Below, one piece after another: positions 8,549 to 17,280 of a stretch of DNA of 64,000 nucleotides. How positions within the stretch are numbered: position 1 is the stretch's first letter; each line of letters opens with the position of its first letter. This DNA is from Pseudoalteromonas rubra (GTDB lineage: Bacteria; Pseudomonadota; Gammaproteobacteria; Enterobacterales; Alteromonadaceae), in assembly GCF_000238295.3 (NCBI RefSeq), contig NZ_AHCD03000026.1, positions 370,253-434,252 on the forward strand. Reading direction: 5' to 3'. The notes under the pieces are model-generated. The model did no database searches. It was given only the letters and a program-made list of their open reading frames with translations, and was not told the origin of the DNA. The position numbers and the translations under genes are program-made.

Positions 8549-9051
8549 TCTCACAACACATTGCCATCGTGCAGGACCACCCAAAACCAGGCATTAAATT
8601 TCATGACATTACGTCTTTGTTGAGTAACGCCCATGAACGAGACCGGGCTATCACGCAGCTCACCGAGCACTACCGGGGCAAAGTGAACTGTGTGGCAGCC
8701 ATTGACGCACTGGGCTTTATCATTGGAGCCATGGTGGCAGATCGATTGAATTTAAAATTTGTGCCGATCCGAAAGCCCGGCAAACTACCGCGTGAAACCA
8801 TCAGCACCGATTACAGCAGTGAATATGCACACAACAGCCTGCATATTCACAAAGATGATATTGATCAGGATGATCACATCCTGCTGATTGATGATGTATT
8901 GGGTACGGGTGGGACCTGCCTGGCTGCCATCAAGCTGTGTGAACAACTGGGTGCGCATGTCGTGGGCACCGGCTTCTTGCTTGAACTGCCCAGTCTTGGC
9001 GGACGCAACACCCTGGAAGGCTATCATCCTGTTTGCTGCGCCCAGCTGTAA
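8545..9051 (+). CDS. Adenine phosphoribosyltransferase-like protein
   Basis: A 168-aa type I phosphoribosyltransferase closely patterned on Apt: HPKPGIKFHDITSLL at the N-terminus, VPIRKPGKLPRETIS in the flexible loop, and the PRPP-binding signature LLIDDVLGTGGTCLAAIKL. Apt normally joins adenine and PRPP to make AMP. Against canonical Apt the EARGF segment reads DALGF (Glu to Asp, Arg to Leu) and the DLLATGGT loop reads DVLGTGGT, so it is a diverged paralogue and may use another base. Its ATG overlaps the preceding stop by 4 bases. An ordinary apt would not be expected inside this operon. Confidence 0.8.
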   Translation: MISQHIAIVQDHPKPGIKFHDITSLLSNAHERDRAITQLTEHYRGKVNCVAAIDALGFIIGAMVADRLNLKFVPIRKPGKLPRETISTDYSSEYAHNSLHIHKDDIDQDDHILLIDDVLGTGGTCLAAIKLCEQLGAHVVGTGFLLELPSLGGRNTLEGYHPVCCAQL

Positions 9052-9063
9052 TTTAGTGACACC

Positions 9064-9918
9064 ATGACTATGTATGATCATTACACTTTGCCAGAGCACC
9101 ACCAGCATTTGATCCACGCCGCGATGGCACAGCGCATCGACCAGGCAAGCCCGGCGACGATTGGCGAGCTCATCGCACAGATGCAATCACTAAACTGGTC
9201 GGTGTTTATCTCAGGCGGAGCACCAAGAGATTGGGTTGAAGGCCTGCAAGCACAAGACATTGATCTGTCTGTGAACACCAGCTTTGCCGACCTGTACGCA
9301 TTTTGCCTTAGTATATTTCAGCCCCATCAACTGCTCACTGACCCAGATTTTGGGTTAGTGACCGTGCTCGGCTCTGAATATAAATTAGACATCAATATAC
9401 TACGCGAAGCCGCTTTCTCCATGCCCGTGCCGCCCAGAGTCGGCCTGTCTCAGTCGCACCAGCATGACGAAGTGAAGCAGTCAGCAACCACCGCTCTCGC
9501 ACGCCTGCAAGCCGATATCCTGTCACGGGACTTCGCCGTCAATGCGCTCTACTATTGCTGTGACAGCGGGCATATTCTCGACCCTTCACAGCAGGGCTTG
9601 TCTGATCTCAAACATCGCCGTTTGTCATTTGTCATGTGCACGCAGCGACTGGCCCACGACAATGTGGTCTGTATCAGGATTTTGCAGTTCATCGCACGCG
9701 GCTTTGAACCCAATGAGGAAGTAAAAATCTTGCTTTGTGCGCGGCTGGAAACCGCCGTCATGCAACAGCAAGAGTTTCAGGCATGGCTGGCAGTCTATAT
9801 CGGGACGGATAAAGCATACTACCCACAGTTTAAGGCCTGCGCCTATCACTATGCTGCCAGTCAAACCGTCAAAAACCGACTTCAACACTATTTTAGCAAT
9901 ATGGAATCCAAGTCGTGA
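9064..9918 (+). CDS. Class II nucleotidyltransferase resembling CCA-adding enzyme / poly(A) polymerase head domain
   Basis: The N-terminal part shows the head-domain signature GGAPRDWVEGLQAQDIDL, with the catalytic DxD pair near residues 63-65, and later RDFAVNALYY, the second conserved segment of tRNA nucleotidyltransferases. At 284 aa it is shorter than CCA-adding enzymes (about 400) and lacks most of the tRNA-binding tail. It could therefore act on a small molecule or another RNA. An ordinary cca gene seems unlikely in this context. Its stop overlaps the GTG of the next gene (4 bases). Confidence 0.75.
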   Translation: MTMYDHYTLPEHHQHLIHAAMAQRIDQASPATIGELIAQMQSLNWSVFISGGAPRDWVEGLQAQDIDLSVNTSFADLYAFCLSIFQPHQLLTDPDFGLVTVLGSEYKLDINILREAAFSMPVPPRVGLSQSHQHDEVKQSATTALARLQADILSRDFAVNALYYCCDSGHILDPSQQGLSDLKHRRLSFVMCTQRLAHDNVVCIRILQFIARGFEPNEEVKILLCARLETAVMQQQEFQAWLAVYIGTDKAYYPQFKACAYHYAASQTVKNRLQHYFSNMESKS

Positions 9919-10997
9919 GTAGTCTCTCTAAACGCAATAAAGCCATTGCGGTGTTTATTTTTATCCTGATCACCACAACCACAGTCTGGGCAGTTGCATA
10001 CAGCCGACTGTACCTGACCATAGACAATGCCCGGGTCAGTGCGGATCTGATCACTATCCGCAGTGAAAGCGATGGTCGCATTGTGATGGCGGATGCGGCA
10101 CTGCGCTCAGAGCGGGTGCCCAAAGGTCAGCAGATCATCGCTCTGGACGCGCGGGAAATTCGCTTGCAACTACAAGTTTCTGACGCTGAAATCGCTCAGA
10201 TTGAAGCCGAAAAACAACTCAACCAGCAACGCTATGAGGTCGCCATTGCCAACAACAAAGAGCAGGCAACACAGTTTATCTGGCAGCAGGAGCTACTCAA
10301 CCGGGAACTGGCGCTCAAGCAAGAAAGCACCCGCTTACAAATGGAGAAAACAGACAATATTCAGAACCTCGCAACCACGGCAGCTGTCTCCAGGCAAGAT
10401 AAACTCACCGCCCAGTCAGCACTTCAGCAGGCGCTACTAGACATAGATATTCATCAAGCCAGAATTGCGGAACACGCCGTCAATCAGGCCTTGCTGAGTA
10501 ATGAAAAGCGCCAGGCCGACTTAATTTTGCATGAGATTTCCAGATTAGAGAGTCAAAAGCAAGCCGCTCAGGCACAACGCGCGCTGCTGGAATATCAATT
10601 GGAAAAATTGACCTCTTCGGCACCCTTTGATGGCGTGATTGATGAAGTCTTTGTCCGTCATGGTGAATATGTCGAAGAAGGCCAGCGCCTGTACATGATG
10701 CATGATCTCAACAGCCTGAAAGTCGAGGCCAACATTCTGGAAAGTGACCTTGGCAAAGTGCACCTGGGGCAACAAGTTGAAGTGCAGTTAAGCTATCAGC
10801 CCGGACAAACGATTTCGGGGGTGATCACCCGAATTGCGTCAGTCAGCAATGACAAACTGGCGCTAATCCCCACCAGTCAAATGAGCAGCGATTTTGTCAG
10901 AGTAAAACAAAGGTTCACGCTGGATATCAAATTAGATAACACCACCTCAGCCATGGTCGCACCGGGCATGATGAGTACCGTGATTATTCCACTGTAA
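9915..10997 (+). CDS. HlyD/EmrA-type membrane-fusion protein
   Basis: A 360-aa periplasmic adaptor with one N-terminal membrane anchor (residues ~8-28), a lipoyl/barrel-sandwich half (SRLYLTIDNARVSADLITI), a long coiled coil (~85-215) and the returning half at APFDGVIDEVFVRHGEYVEEGQ. This architecture belongs to EmrA-like adaptors that link an MFS pump to an outer-membrane channel. The start is a GTG overlapping the preceding stop. With the MFS gene 9 bases downstream it forms an export pair, probably for the product of the upstream pathway, or for self-protection. No outer-membrane factor is encoded nearby. Confidence 0.85.
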   Translation: MSSLSKRNKAIAVFIFILITTTTVWAVAYSRLYLTIDNARVSADLITIRSESDGRIVMADAALRSERVPKGQQIIALDAREIRLQLQVSDAEIAQIEAEKQLNQQRYEVAIANNKEQATQFIWQQELLNRELALKQESTRLQMEKTDNIQNLATTAAVSRQDKLTAQSALQQALLDIDIHQARIAEHAVNQALLSNEKRQADLILHEISRLESQKQAAQAQRALLEYQLEKLTSSAPFDGVIDEVFVRHGEYVEEGQRLYMMHDLNSLKVEANILESDLGKVHLGQQVEVQLSYQPGQTISGVITRIASVSNDKLALIPTSQMSSDFVRVKQRFTLDIKLDNTTSAMVAPGMMSTVIIPL

Positions 10998-11006
10998 AGG
11001 ATCCCT

Positions 11007-12524
11007 ATGTTTAACAGGCAAACCGTTGCATGTATTTTTACTGTTGGACTCGGCAGCTTTTCCACCTTACTCAGCAGTACCACCATTGAGGTTGCTTTTG
11101 TGCAGGTGATGGGAGAACTGGCCATGGACCTGAGTGAAGCACACTGGACCGTATCGCTATACATGGTGGTGATGACCATTGCGATGTTATTAACCGCGGA
11201 CTTGGTGAATCGCATTGGTTGCAGATACACGTTTATAGTCAGTTTCATCATCATGATCTCAGGCTCACTGATCGGCGCTTTGGCAGATGGCCTGTTCAGC
11301 TTGTTGTGCGGCCGTGCCTTGCAAGGGTTTGCGGCCGGATTGCAGGCCCCACTGGCTACCATTATTTTGGGGCGCATTTTTGCCAGAGAAAAAATGGGCA
11401 TTGCGATGGGCTTTTTTGGCGCGATTATGCTGTTAGCCCCTGCGCTTGGTCCGGTGATCGGCGGCTATTTAATCGATTTTATGTCATGGCGCGGCCTGTT
11501 TGCGTTTCAAATTCCGATGGCAGCCCTGTCACTGCTATGTGCATTGATCTTTTTAAATCCAGATAAACCACACCAGGCCGCGTACGCTTACGACTGGGCG
11601 GGTTTGTGTATTTTGACTGGCGTATTGTCTGGTTTTTTCATCAGTTTACAGCTGGCTGAAGAGGTCGGCATGTATGCCACCGAGTTTGCAATAAGCTGCG
11701 GCGTCAGTGCCCTGCTGGCGCTGATGTTCTATTTTTTTGAAAAACAGACCGCTCAGCCTCTGGTCAACTTCGCACTGTTTAAAGACACCGTGTTTAGCGT
11801 CAACATCGTGGTGATCTGCGTACTGGGGATCTTTTTGTTCAGCTCCATTTTAATCGTGCCCCTTTACTTACTTGAGATCAGAGGGCTCAGTGCCCGCCAG
11901 GCTGGCGAAGCCCTGCTCATTCCGGGTCTTATCATGGCCTTTATGGCGCCTTTTTCGGGCTGGCTATCCGATCGCTTCCCACCCAGAGAAATTATCTTAT
12001 GTGGTTTGCTGATCAATACATACGCCATCTGGCTCACCGCACAACAAGATGTTTCAAGTGCGATTATTGCCATTGTGGTGGCCACATCCCTGTCACGCAT
12101 TGGCATGTCAGTTATGCTTCCCAGCTTATATGTGAGTTCGCTCAGGCACCTTGAAGGACCTATGCTGGCTTATGGTTCAAGCATGATCAATTTTGCCCGA
12201 CAAATAGGGGGAGCGCTGGGTGTGATGCTCTTTAGCCTGTTATATGAACGCAGCAAGCTCATTGCATCAGACCAGCTGTGGCAATCCGCAGGCAATGCCA
12301 TGGAATCAACAGGCTACTTAAGCTTAGATGCCACGAGCAGAGAATATAGCAGGATAGAACAAGGGATCCATGCGTTGTCGGGAACTACCGCATTTCAATC
12401 CGTTTTCTATTTGAACCTGCTGATGAATATCATCTGCCTGGGACTGCTGCTGTTAACTTACTTACCCGCCTGGCGGGCGACGTTGCGCAAGTCTCAGACC
12501 TCCGGCGGCCCCGCTTCGCCCTAG
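11007..12524 (+). CDS. DHA2-family (EmrB/QacA-like) MFS drug efflux transporter
   Basis: A 505-aa transporter with about 14 membrane helices. The motif A region is visible as ADLVNRIGCRYTF, motif C-like as GFFGAIMLLAPALGPVIGGYL (helix 5), and WLSDRFPPR after helix 8. This size and helix number are typical of DHA2 proton antiporters that partner with EmrA adaptors. It closes the operon; the following 170 bases lack genes. The natural cargo is unknown. Confidence 0.88.
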   Translation: MFNRQTVACIFTVGLGSFSTLLSSTTIEVAFVQVMGELAMDLSEAHWTVSLYMVVMTIAMLLTADLVNRIGCRYTFIVSFIIMISGSLIGALADGLFSLLCGRALQGFAAGLQAPLATIILGRIFAREKMGIAMGFFGAIMLLAPALGPVIGGYLIDFMSWRGLFAFQIPMAALSLLCALIFLNPDKPHQAAYAYDWAGLCILTGVLSGFFISLQLAEEVGMYATEFAISCGVSALLALMFYFFEKQTAQPLVNFALFKDTVFSVNIVVICVLGIFLFSSILIVPLYLLEIRGLSARQAGEALLIPGLIMAFMAPFSGWLSDRFPPREIILCGLLINTYAIWLTAQQDVSSAIIAIVVATSLSRIGMSVMLPSLYVSSLRHLEGPMLAYGSSMINFARQIGGALGVMLFSLLYERSKLIASDQLWQSAGNAMESTGYLSLDATSREYSRIEQGIHALSGTTAFQSVFYLNLLMNIICLGLLLLTYLPAWRATLRKSQTSGGPASP

Positions 12525-12696
12525 CTGGCATGGGCAACATATTGCGCAACCAGACACCTACTCTATACTCAAAGTAAGGGTTAAATTGATTATTTTTGCT
12601 GCTGTTGACATTAATTAACAGTCAACCCGGTCTATCTATTGTATTGTAGGAACAGTGTTGATAGTTTTTAGCGCAATGAATATATAGGATAAAACC

Positions 12697-14352
12697 ATGA
12701 TGCAATTCAGCAACTTATACCTTGCCATCGGATTGGCTTTAACCCTCACAGCGCTCTCAGGATGCGGTGGCGGCGGTACCGAGAGCGGCAATGGCGGTGA
12801 TTCAGGTACTGTGACTACGCCGGATAACAACAATAATAACGGTTCAGACTCAGGGGGCAGCAGCACCGAGCCCAACTGGCAGGCCGGTGTATTTCCACCA
12901 GCCACTAACTTCATCAACTACTGCGCTAATCCGCGTACCGGGCAGGATGAATTTAACAATAACCAGCCTTTTCCGGACAGAGCCGGGACGGTCATGCATG
13001 AAAAAATGTGGCTTCGCTCATTCAGCCATGAAACCTATTTATGGTATGACGAACTTGCTGACAACGATCCGCAGGACTTCAGCACAGTGGCCGATTATTT
13101 TGCCCAGCTAAAAACCACCCAACGTAATCCGGATGGATCGCTGAAAGACCAGTTTCATTTTTCTAATACCTACGAAGAATATCAAAAAGAACAACAGTCC
13201 GGTGTGACCACCAGCTATGGTATTCACTGGTCTGCTATCAAAACGGCCTCACCGAATCGTAACTTTACCATTGCTTACATCGAGCCAAACTCGCCAGCTG
13301 CGGCCACAGGGCTGAGCAGGGGCGATCGCCTGATCAATATCGATGGCGAGGATTTTGTGGACGGCGACAATGTCACACTGTTCAATGAAGCACTGTTTCC
13401 CAGCGATCCAAAAGCCTATACCTTTGCTTTTCGCTCTGTCGAAGGCGAAGAAAAATCAGCCACTATGACCGCTGCGGATTTTGAACAAACGCCGGTGCAA
13501 CACACTAAAGTCATACCACACGGAGACAAAACCGTCGGTTATGTGCAGTTTAATCAGTTTATACCCACGGCACAGGAACCCCTGATCGCCGCGTTTGAGA
13601 CCTTTATTGATCGAGGTGTCAATGAACTGGTGCTGGATATGCGCTATAACGGTGGCGGGCTTATCCACAGTGCGGCACAGCTTGGTTATATGATTGCCGG
13701 CGATGGTTCACTCAGCCGCAATTTCGGCGTCACAACCTACAATGACAAGCGCCAGAGTGAAAACCGAATATATACCTTCGAGCCTCGCCGGATAGACTGG
13801 ACCCGGGATGTATTTCTCAACGACACCACCTTGCCCAGCCTGAATCTTTCTAAGGTATACGTACTGACCACTGACGACACGGCCTCTGCCAGTGAAATGG
13901 TGATCAACGGCTTGCGTGGTATTGATATTGAGGTGATCCAGATAGGCTCCACCACACGCGGAAAACCCTACGGTTTCTTGCCAGCCCCTAACTGCGGCAT
14001 GGTGTACTACACCATTCAGTCAAAGTCAGCCAATGAAAAAGGCTTTGGTGACTATGCCAATGGTTTTACGCCAACGCCAGCCAGCCAGATAAACGGCGAA
14101 ACCGGATTAGATGGAAAAGTGCCGGGTTGTCAGGTGAGTGATGATTTGAGTCGTGCTTTAGGTGACGAAAACGAGCAGCTACTGGCCACGGCACTGCATC
14201 ATAGCGCAACCGGCACCTGTCTGGTCAATGAAGCGACGGGGGTCTCCGCCAGACCAGATGATAATGCGCAGGCGGATGAGCATAACACTGTGACGCTGCC
14301 ATTCAGACCACTACGTGATGGCGCGATCCACGCCACACTGAAAGGACAATAA
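12697..14352 (+). CDS. Lipoprotein S41-family peptidase (C-terminal processing protease-like)
   Basis: A 551-aa envelope protein. A signal sequence ends in the lipobox LSGC (Cys ~23), followed by a Gly/Asn/Ser-rich linker to about residue 60. A PDZ domain is seen around YIEPNSPAAATGLSRGDRLI (~190-215). The S41 core follows: VLDMRYNGGG, then the probable nucleophile in TASASEM (~400) and the lysine in RGKPYG (~430). Members cleave proteins at the C-terminus in the periplasm. It has its own upstream region and is not obviously linked to either large cluster. The next small lipoprotein gene overlaps its stop by one base. Confidence 0.85.
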   Translation: MMQFSNLYLAIGLALTLTALSGCGGGGTESGNGGDSGTVTTPDNNNNNGSDSGGSSTEPNWQAGVFPPATNFINYCANPRTGQDEFNNNQPFPDRAGTVMHEKMWLRSFSHETYLWYDELADNDPQDFSTVADYFAQLKTTQRNPDGSLKDQFHFSNTYEEYQKEQQSGVTTSYGIHWSAIKTASPNRNFTIAYIEPNSPAAATGLSRGDRLINIDGEDFVDGDNVTLFNEALFPSDPKAYTFAFRSVEGEEKSATMTAADFEQTPVQHTKVIPHGDKTVGYVQFNQFIPTAQEPLIAAFETFIDRGVNELVLDMRYNGGGLIHSAAQLGYMIAGDGSLSRNFGVTTYNDKRQSENRIYTFEPRRIDWTRDVFLNDTTLPSLNLSKVYVLTTDDTASASEMVINGLRGIDIEVIQIGSTTRGKPYGFLPAPNCGMVYYTIQSKSANEKGFGDYANGFTPTPASQINGETGLDGKVPGCQVSDDLSRALGDENEQLLATALHHSATGTCLVNEATGVSARPDDNAQADEHNTVTLPFRPLRDGAIHATLKGQ

Positions 14353-14741
14353 TGATGAAATGTTCGGGATGGTTTGCCACATTACTGACCCTGCTGCTCA
14401 GTGGTTGCCAATACAGCAAGGCAGCACCGGTGCACGCGGCTTTAATAGAGCAAACCACACCGGACATGATCCGTGAAATACAACACGCCATCGTCGCCCT
14501 CAAGGGCGGCAAGGCACCCAAACTAGCTAATAACGTATTTATGCAGCGCTCCACCTTGTTCCTTGAAAAAGGCAATATACTCGATGCCTATGGGCAACCT
14601 ATCCTCGGCAGCAGAGAAGGTGGCGTAACGGGCTTCGAACTGCAAATACGTGGCGAGCAATGTGTCTTGTTTTACCCTAAGACAGGCGAATTTAGGGTCT
14701 TGCCTAGCATACCTTGTGTGCCCAACCCACAACAACCGTAG
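14352..14741 (+). CDS. Small putative lipoprotein
   Basis: A 129-aa protein with a lipoprotein signal (lipobox LLSGC, Cys ~19) and no family I recognise. It contains a helical segment (TPDMIREIQHAIVALKGGK) and a beta-rich C-terminal half with two Cys. Two ATG codons in tandem (14352, 14355) could serve as start; the first overlaps the protease stop, implying co-translation with it. It might assist the protease; that is inference from position alone. Confidence 0.65.
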   Translation: MMKCSGWFATLLTLLLSGCQYSKAAPVHAALIEQTTPDMIREIQHAIVALKGGKAPKLANNVFMQRSTLFLEKGNILDAYGQPILGSREGGVTGFELQIRGEQCVLFYPKTGEFRVLPSIPCVPNPQQP

Positions 14742-14833
14742 CCACCTTAATTTTATTCCAGGCTTTACTCCTGAGTGTGCTTGCAACCCTTCCCCATATC
14801 GGTAAACTGGCTGGCACTAATTGAGGGAGCCGT

Positions 14834-15523
14834 ATGTCGTTAACACCAGTCGAACTATTTACACCCCAGCTGCCATTCGTCAGTCACAGCAGCGCCTTTC
14901 GCGTTGCCGCGTATCAGGACAGCGACTTTGCCCGTTACACGCAACCACTGCCGGATAAACTCAGCCGCGCTGTCGCCAAGCGTAAAGCGGAATATCTCGC
15001 CGGACGTCACTGCGCCAGTCAGGCACTCAAAACGCTGGGACGACCCCATACCATAATTGCCAGTGCAGACAGTCGTGCCCCCATATGGCCAGATGGCATT
15101 CAGGGTACCATTACCCATACTCAGGAGCTGGCTATGGCCATGGTCAGTGATGATCCATTAGTGCTGGGATTAGGCATCGATCTGGAAAGAAAAATGTCGG
15201 ATAAGCAAGAGCAGGAGCTACAAAAACAGATCCTGGCAAAGGAAGAGCGGACTGCATTTGAGCAACTGAGTCAGGAACAGGCTTCCCCGCTCACCCTGAT
15301 CTTCTCCGCCAAGGAGAGTATTTTTAAAGCGCTGTACCCGGTCGTACAACGCTTTTTTGGCTTTGAGGCCGCCTGTCTAAACGACTTCAGTCACAACCAA
15401 TTGCATTTTACGCTCACAGAGACACTCCATGAAACCCTGCCACAGGGCACCCAAATCAGTGTCTATTACCAGCTCAACGATGAGTTGGTCCTGACCGAGT
15501 GCTGCCTGCGCGCTGACCTTTAA
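14834..15523 (+). CDS. 4'-phosphopantetheinyl transferase, EntD-like
   Basis: A 229-aa Sfp/EntD-class enzyme that transfers the phosphopantetheine arm of CoA to carrier domains. Mg2+/CoA motifs are seen as LGIDLERK (~113-120) and FSAKESIFKALYP (~156-168), and the N-terminal KRKAEYLAGRHCA is typical of EntD. It has a good GAGGGAG ribosome site. It would activate the ArCP of EntB, the ACP/T domains of the NRPSs and the ACP of the PKS encoded downstream. I saw no sigma-box in front of it, so its control may differ from the rest of the locus. Its 3' end overlaps the convergent ABC gene by 4 bases. Confidence 0.9.
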   Translation: MSLTPVELFTPQLPFVSHSSAFRVAAYQDSDFARYTQPLPDKLSRAVAKRKAEYLAGRHCASQALKTLGRPHTIIASADSRAPIWPDGIQGTITHTQELAMAMVSDDPLVLGLGIDLERKMSDKQEQELQKQILAKEERTAFEQLSQEQASPLTLIFSAKESIFKALYPVVQRFFGFEAACLNDFSHNQLHFTLTETLHETLPQGTQISVYYQLNDELVLTECCLRADL

Positions 15524-17160
15524 GCCAGCGCCGTGTGCGGTTTCACTGCCTTAGTACTCTCAGTGCTGAGTGGTTCGCTAAGACACCCGTTATCCATTTT
15601 CAGTAGCCTGTCGGCCAGCTCAAAATACTTGTCATCATGGGTGATCACCAGTACGGTTTTACCCTGAGCGCTGAGTTCAGGCAGCAGCTCGCGATAAAAG
15701 ACATCTTTAAAGACCGGGTCCTGATCTGCCGCCCATTCATCAAAGATATAAAACGGTCGGTCTTCCATGTACGCCACCACCAGTGCCAGACGCTTACGCT
15801 GTCCTTGCGACAGCTTCTGGGTGGTAAACGCGCCGTCTTTAATGGCCACTTTATGATGCAGGTTAAGCTTGCGGATCAAGGCATTGCCTTTGTCTTCCAG
15901 CGCCTGCCCCTCACAACCTAAGACCCGATCAAAGAGATAAAAATCACTGAAAACCGTGCTGAATAACTGACGATAATCATCAAACTGCACTGGTTGTACT
16001 GCTTTTCCATCAACCAAGACTTGTCCCTGCTGCGCCTCAAACAGACCACACAGCAACTTGGCAAAGGTGGTTTTACCACTGCCGTTACCACCAACCAGAT
16101 AGATCAGCTCGCCTTTGCGCAAGGTCAGGTTGATGGGTGTCAGGGCAAACACCTCATCACTTTGCTCATGGTAATAACCGTGGCTGATGTCCGACAGGGT
16201 CAGTTCATTAAAGTCATTCATGGCCTCATTGCTGCGTGGCATCAACGCCATTTCTTCCGTTAACGAGGCAATGGTATTGGCCGAGGCCTTCGCCGCGGCG
16301 GCCTTTGGAATGGCGGCCAGCATCACTTCCAACGGCGTCAGCATGTACAGGAATAACAGCGCAAAACCCGACATCACTTTTCCGCTATCCGCACCTGGCG
16401 AAGAGAGATAAAACAGTGCGCCCCCGATAAATGCAAATACACTGAAGCCCCCCCAGGATGCCGCATAGTGATACATACTGGCGCCCTGCACACGGCGCTT
16501 TTGCAGCAAAGTAATGGTGCTGCCAATCACATCCTGAAAGAAAGTCTCACGCTTTTTGCGGTGCAGCTTGAGCTCTTTTGCACCGGCATAAATGGCATCA
16601 AATTGATCGTACAAAGAGTCCTGAATTTTTGCCGCTTCGGTTACTTTACGAAAGGCATTGGCATTAGCCAGACTGTAACCCACAGAACCCAGTACCAGGG
16701 TCAGCAGTGCGAACAAAAACACCTGCCAGTCAAGCCAGGCCATATATACAAAGCTGCCCAGCACCACCATGGCGTTACTGAGAATGTTTGGCAGGCTCTG
16801 GAAGAACTCGGCGACTTTTAGGCTGTGCTCGGTCAGGCACGATTTGATCTTACCGGCCCCCTGCGCTTCTACATGACTGAATTGCGCGCCGATAACATGC
16901 TCTGCTACCTCGCGGCGCACAGTCGCCTGACTTTGCTGACTAAGTTGCTCTGCGAGTAATTTAGAAGCCAGTTGCAAGCTCACCCCCAGGCAGGCCAGTA
17001 CGGCAAACCAGACAAACTGCTCAGAGCGGCCATCCTGATTACTGTTAATGATTTCGTTGATCAGCGCGACCAGCGACACGCTGATCAGACCAAACAAAAC
17101 ACTGCTGAGTGCGGTCGCGATGAATCGCCACCAGGTATTACGGATCAATTTTGCAAGCAC
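15520..17160 (-). CDS. PvdE/SyrD-family cyclic peptide/siderophore ABC exporter
   Basis: A 546-aa half-transporter: six membrane helices in the first ~300 residues, then an ATPase with Walker A VGGNGSGKTTFAKLL (~354-368), signature LSQGQRKRLAL and Walker B FYIFDEW. The family (PvdE, SyrD) moves lipopeptide or acylated siderophore precursors from cytoplasm to periplasm; in pyoverdine synthesis PvdE carries the fatty-acylated precursor to PvdQ. A PvdQ-like acylase is encoded at 53219-55615, so the same step is likely here. It starts at GTG. A TGAAT-N16-CGTC sigma box lies 43 bases upstream, divergent from fhuF. Confidence 0.88.
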   Translation of the reverse strand: MLAKLIRNTWWRFIATALSSVLFGLISVSLVALINEIINSNQDGRSEQFVWFAVLACLGVSLQLASKLLAEQLSQQSQATVRREVAEHVIGAQFSHVEAQGAGKIKSCLTEHSLKVAEFFQSLPNILSNAMVVLGSFVYMAWLDWQVFLFALLTLVLGSVGYSLANANAFRKVTEAAKIQDSLYDQFDAIYAGAKELKLHRKKRETFFQDVIGSTITLLQKRRVQGASMYHYAASWGGFSVFAFIGGALFYLSSPGADSGKVMSGFALLFLYMLTPLEVMLAAIPKAAAAKASANTIASLTEEMALMPRSNEAMNDFNELTLSDISHGYYHEQSDEVFALTPINLTLRKGELIYLVGGNGSGKTTFAKLLCGLFEAQQGQVLVDGKAVQPVQFDDYRQLFSTVFSDFYLFDRVLGCEGQALEDKGNALIRKLNLHHKVAIKDGAFTTQKLSQGQRKRLALVVAYMEDRPFYIFDEWAADQDPVFKDVFYRELLPELSAQGKTVLVITHDDKYFELADRLLKMDNGCLSEPLSTESTKAVKPHTALA

Positions 17161-17202
17161 GGGGTCTCTCTTCTATGCTGACGTGGATTTGCTTTAGGTG
17201 GT

Positions 17203-17227
17203 GACGAACAGAAAGTAAAAAAATTCA
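17203..17227 (-). promoter_or_regulatory. ECF sigma promoter box of the ABC exporter gene
   Basis: Read leftward: TGAAT (17227-17223), 16 bases, CGTC (17206-17203). It shares the -35 TGAAT, the T-tract after it and the spacing with the box before the DapE-like gene. It fits the PvdS-type TAAAT-N16-CGT pattern and lies 43 bases before the start codon. Confidence 0.6.
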
Positions 17228-17240
17228 CCCACAAAACGTC
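17216..17240 (+). promoter_or_regulatory. ECF sigma promoter box of the fhuF-ent operon
   Basis: Read rightward: TAAAA (17216-17220), 16 bases, CGTC (17237-17240, continuing TA). It overlaps the divergent exporter box almost entirely; the two -35 elements are 2 bases apart. It lies 40 bases before the fhuF start. Confidence 0.6.
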
Positions 17241-17280
17241 TATGACTAGGTATTTGTAGCAAATCAACCAAGAGGTACGC

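Noticed and set aside
12537..12696. Promoter of the S41 protease gene as another sigma-box target
   Set aside because: TAAAT is present near 12582 but the base triplet 16 bases later is not CGT; a TTGACA-type promoter near 12605 is more likely.
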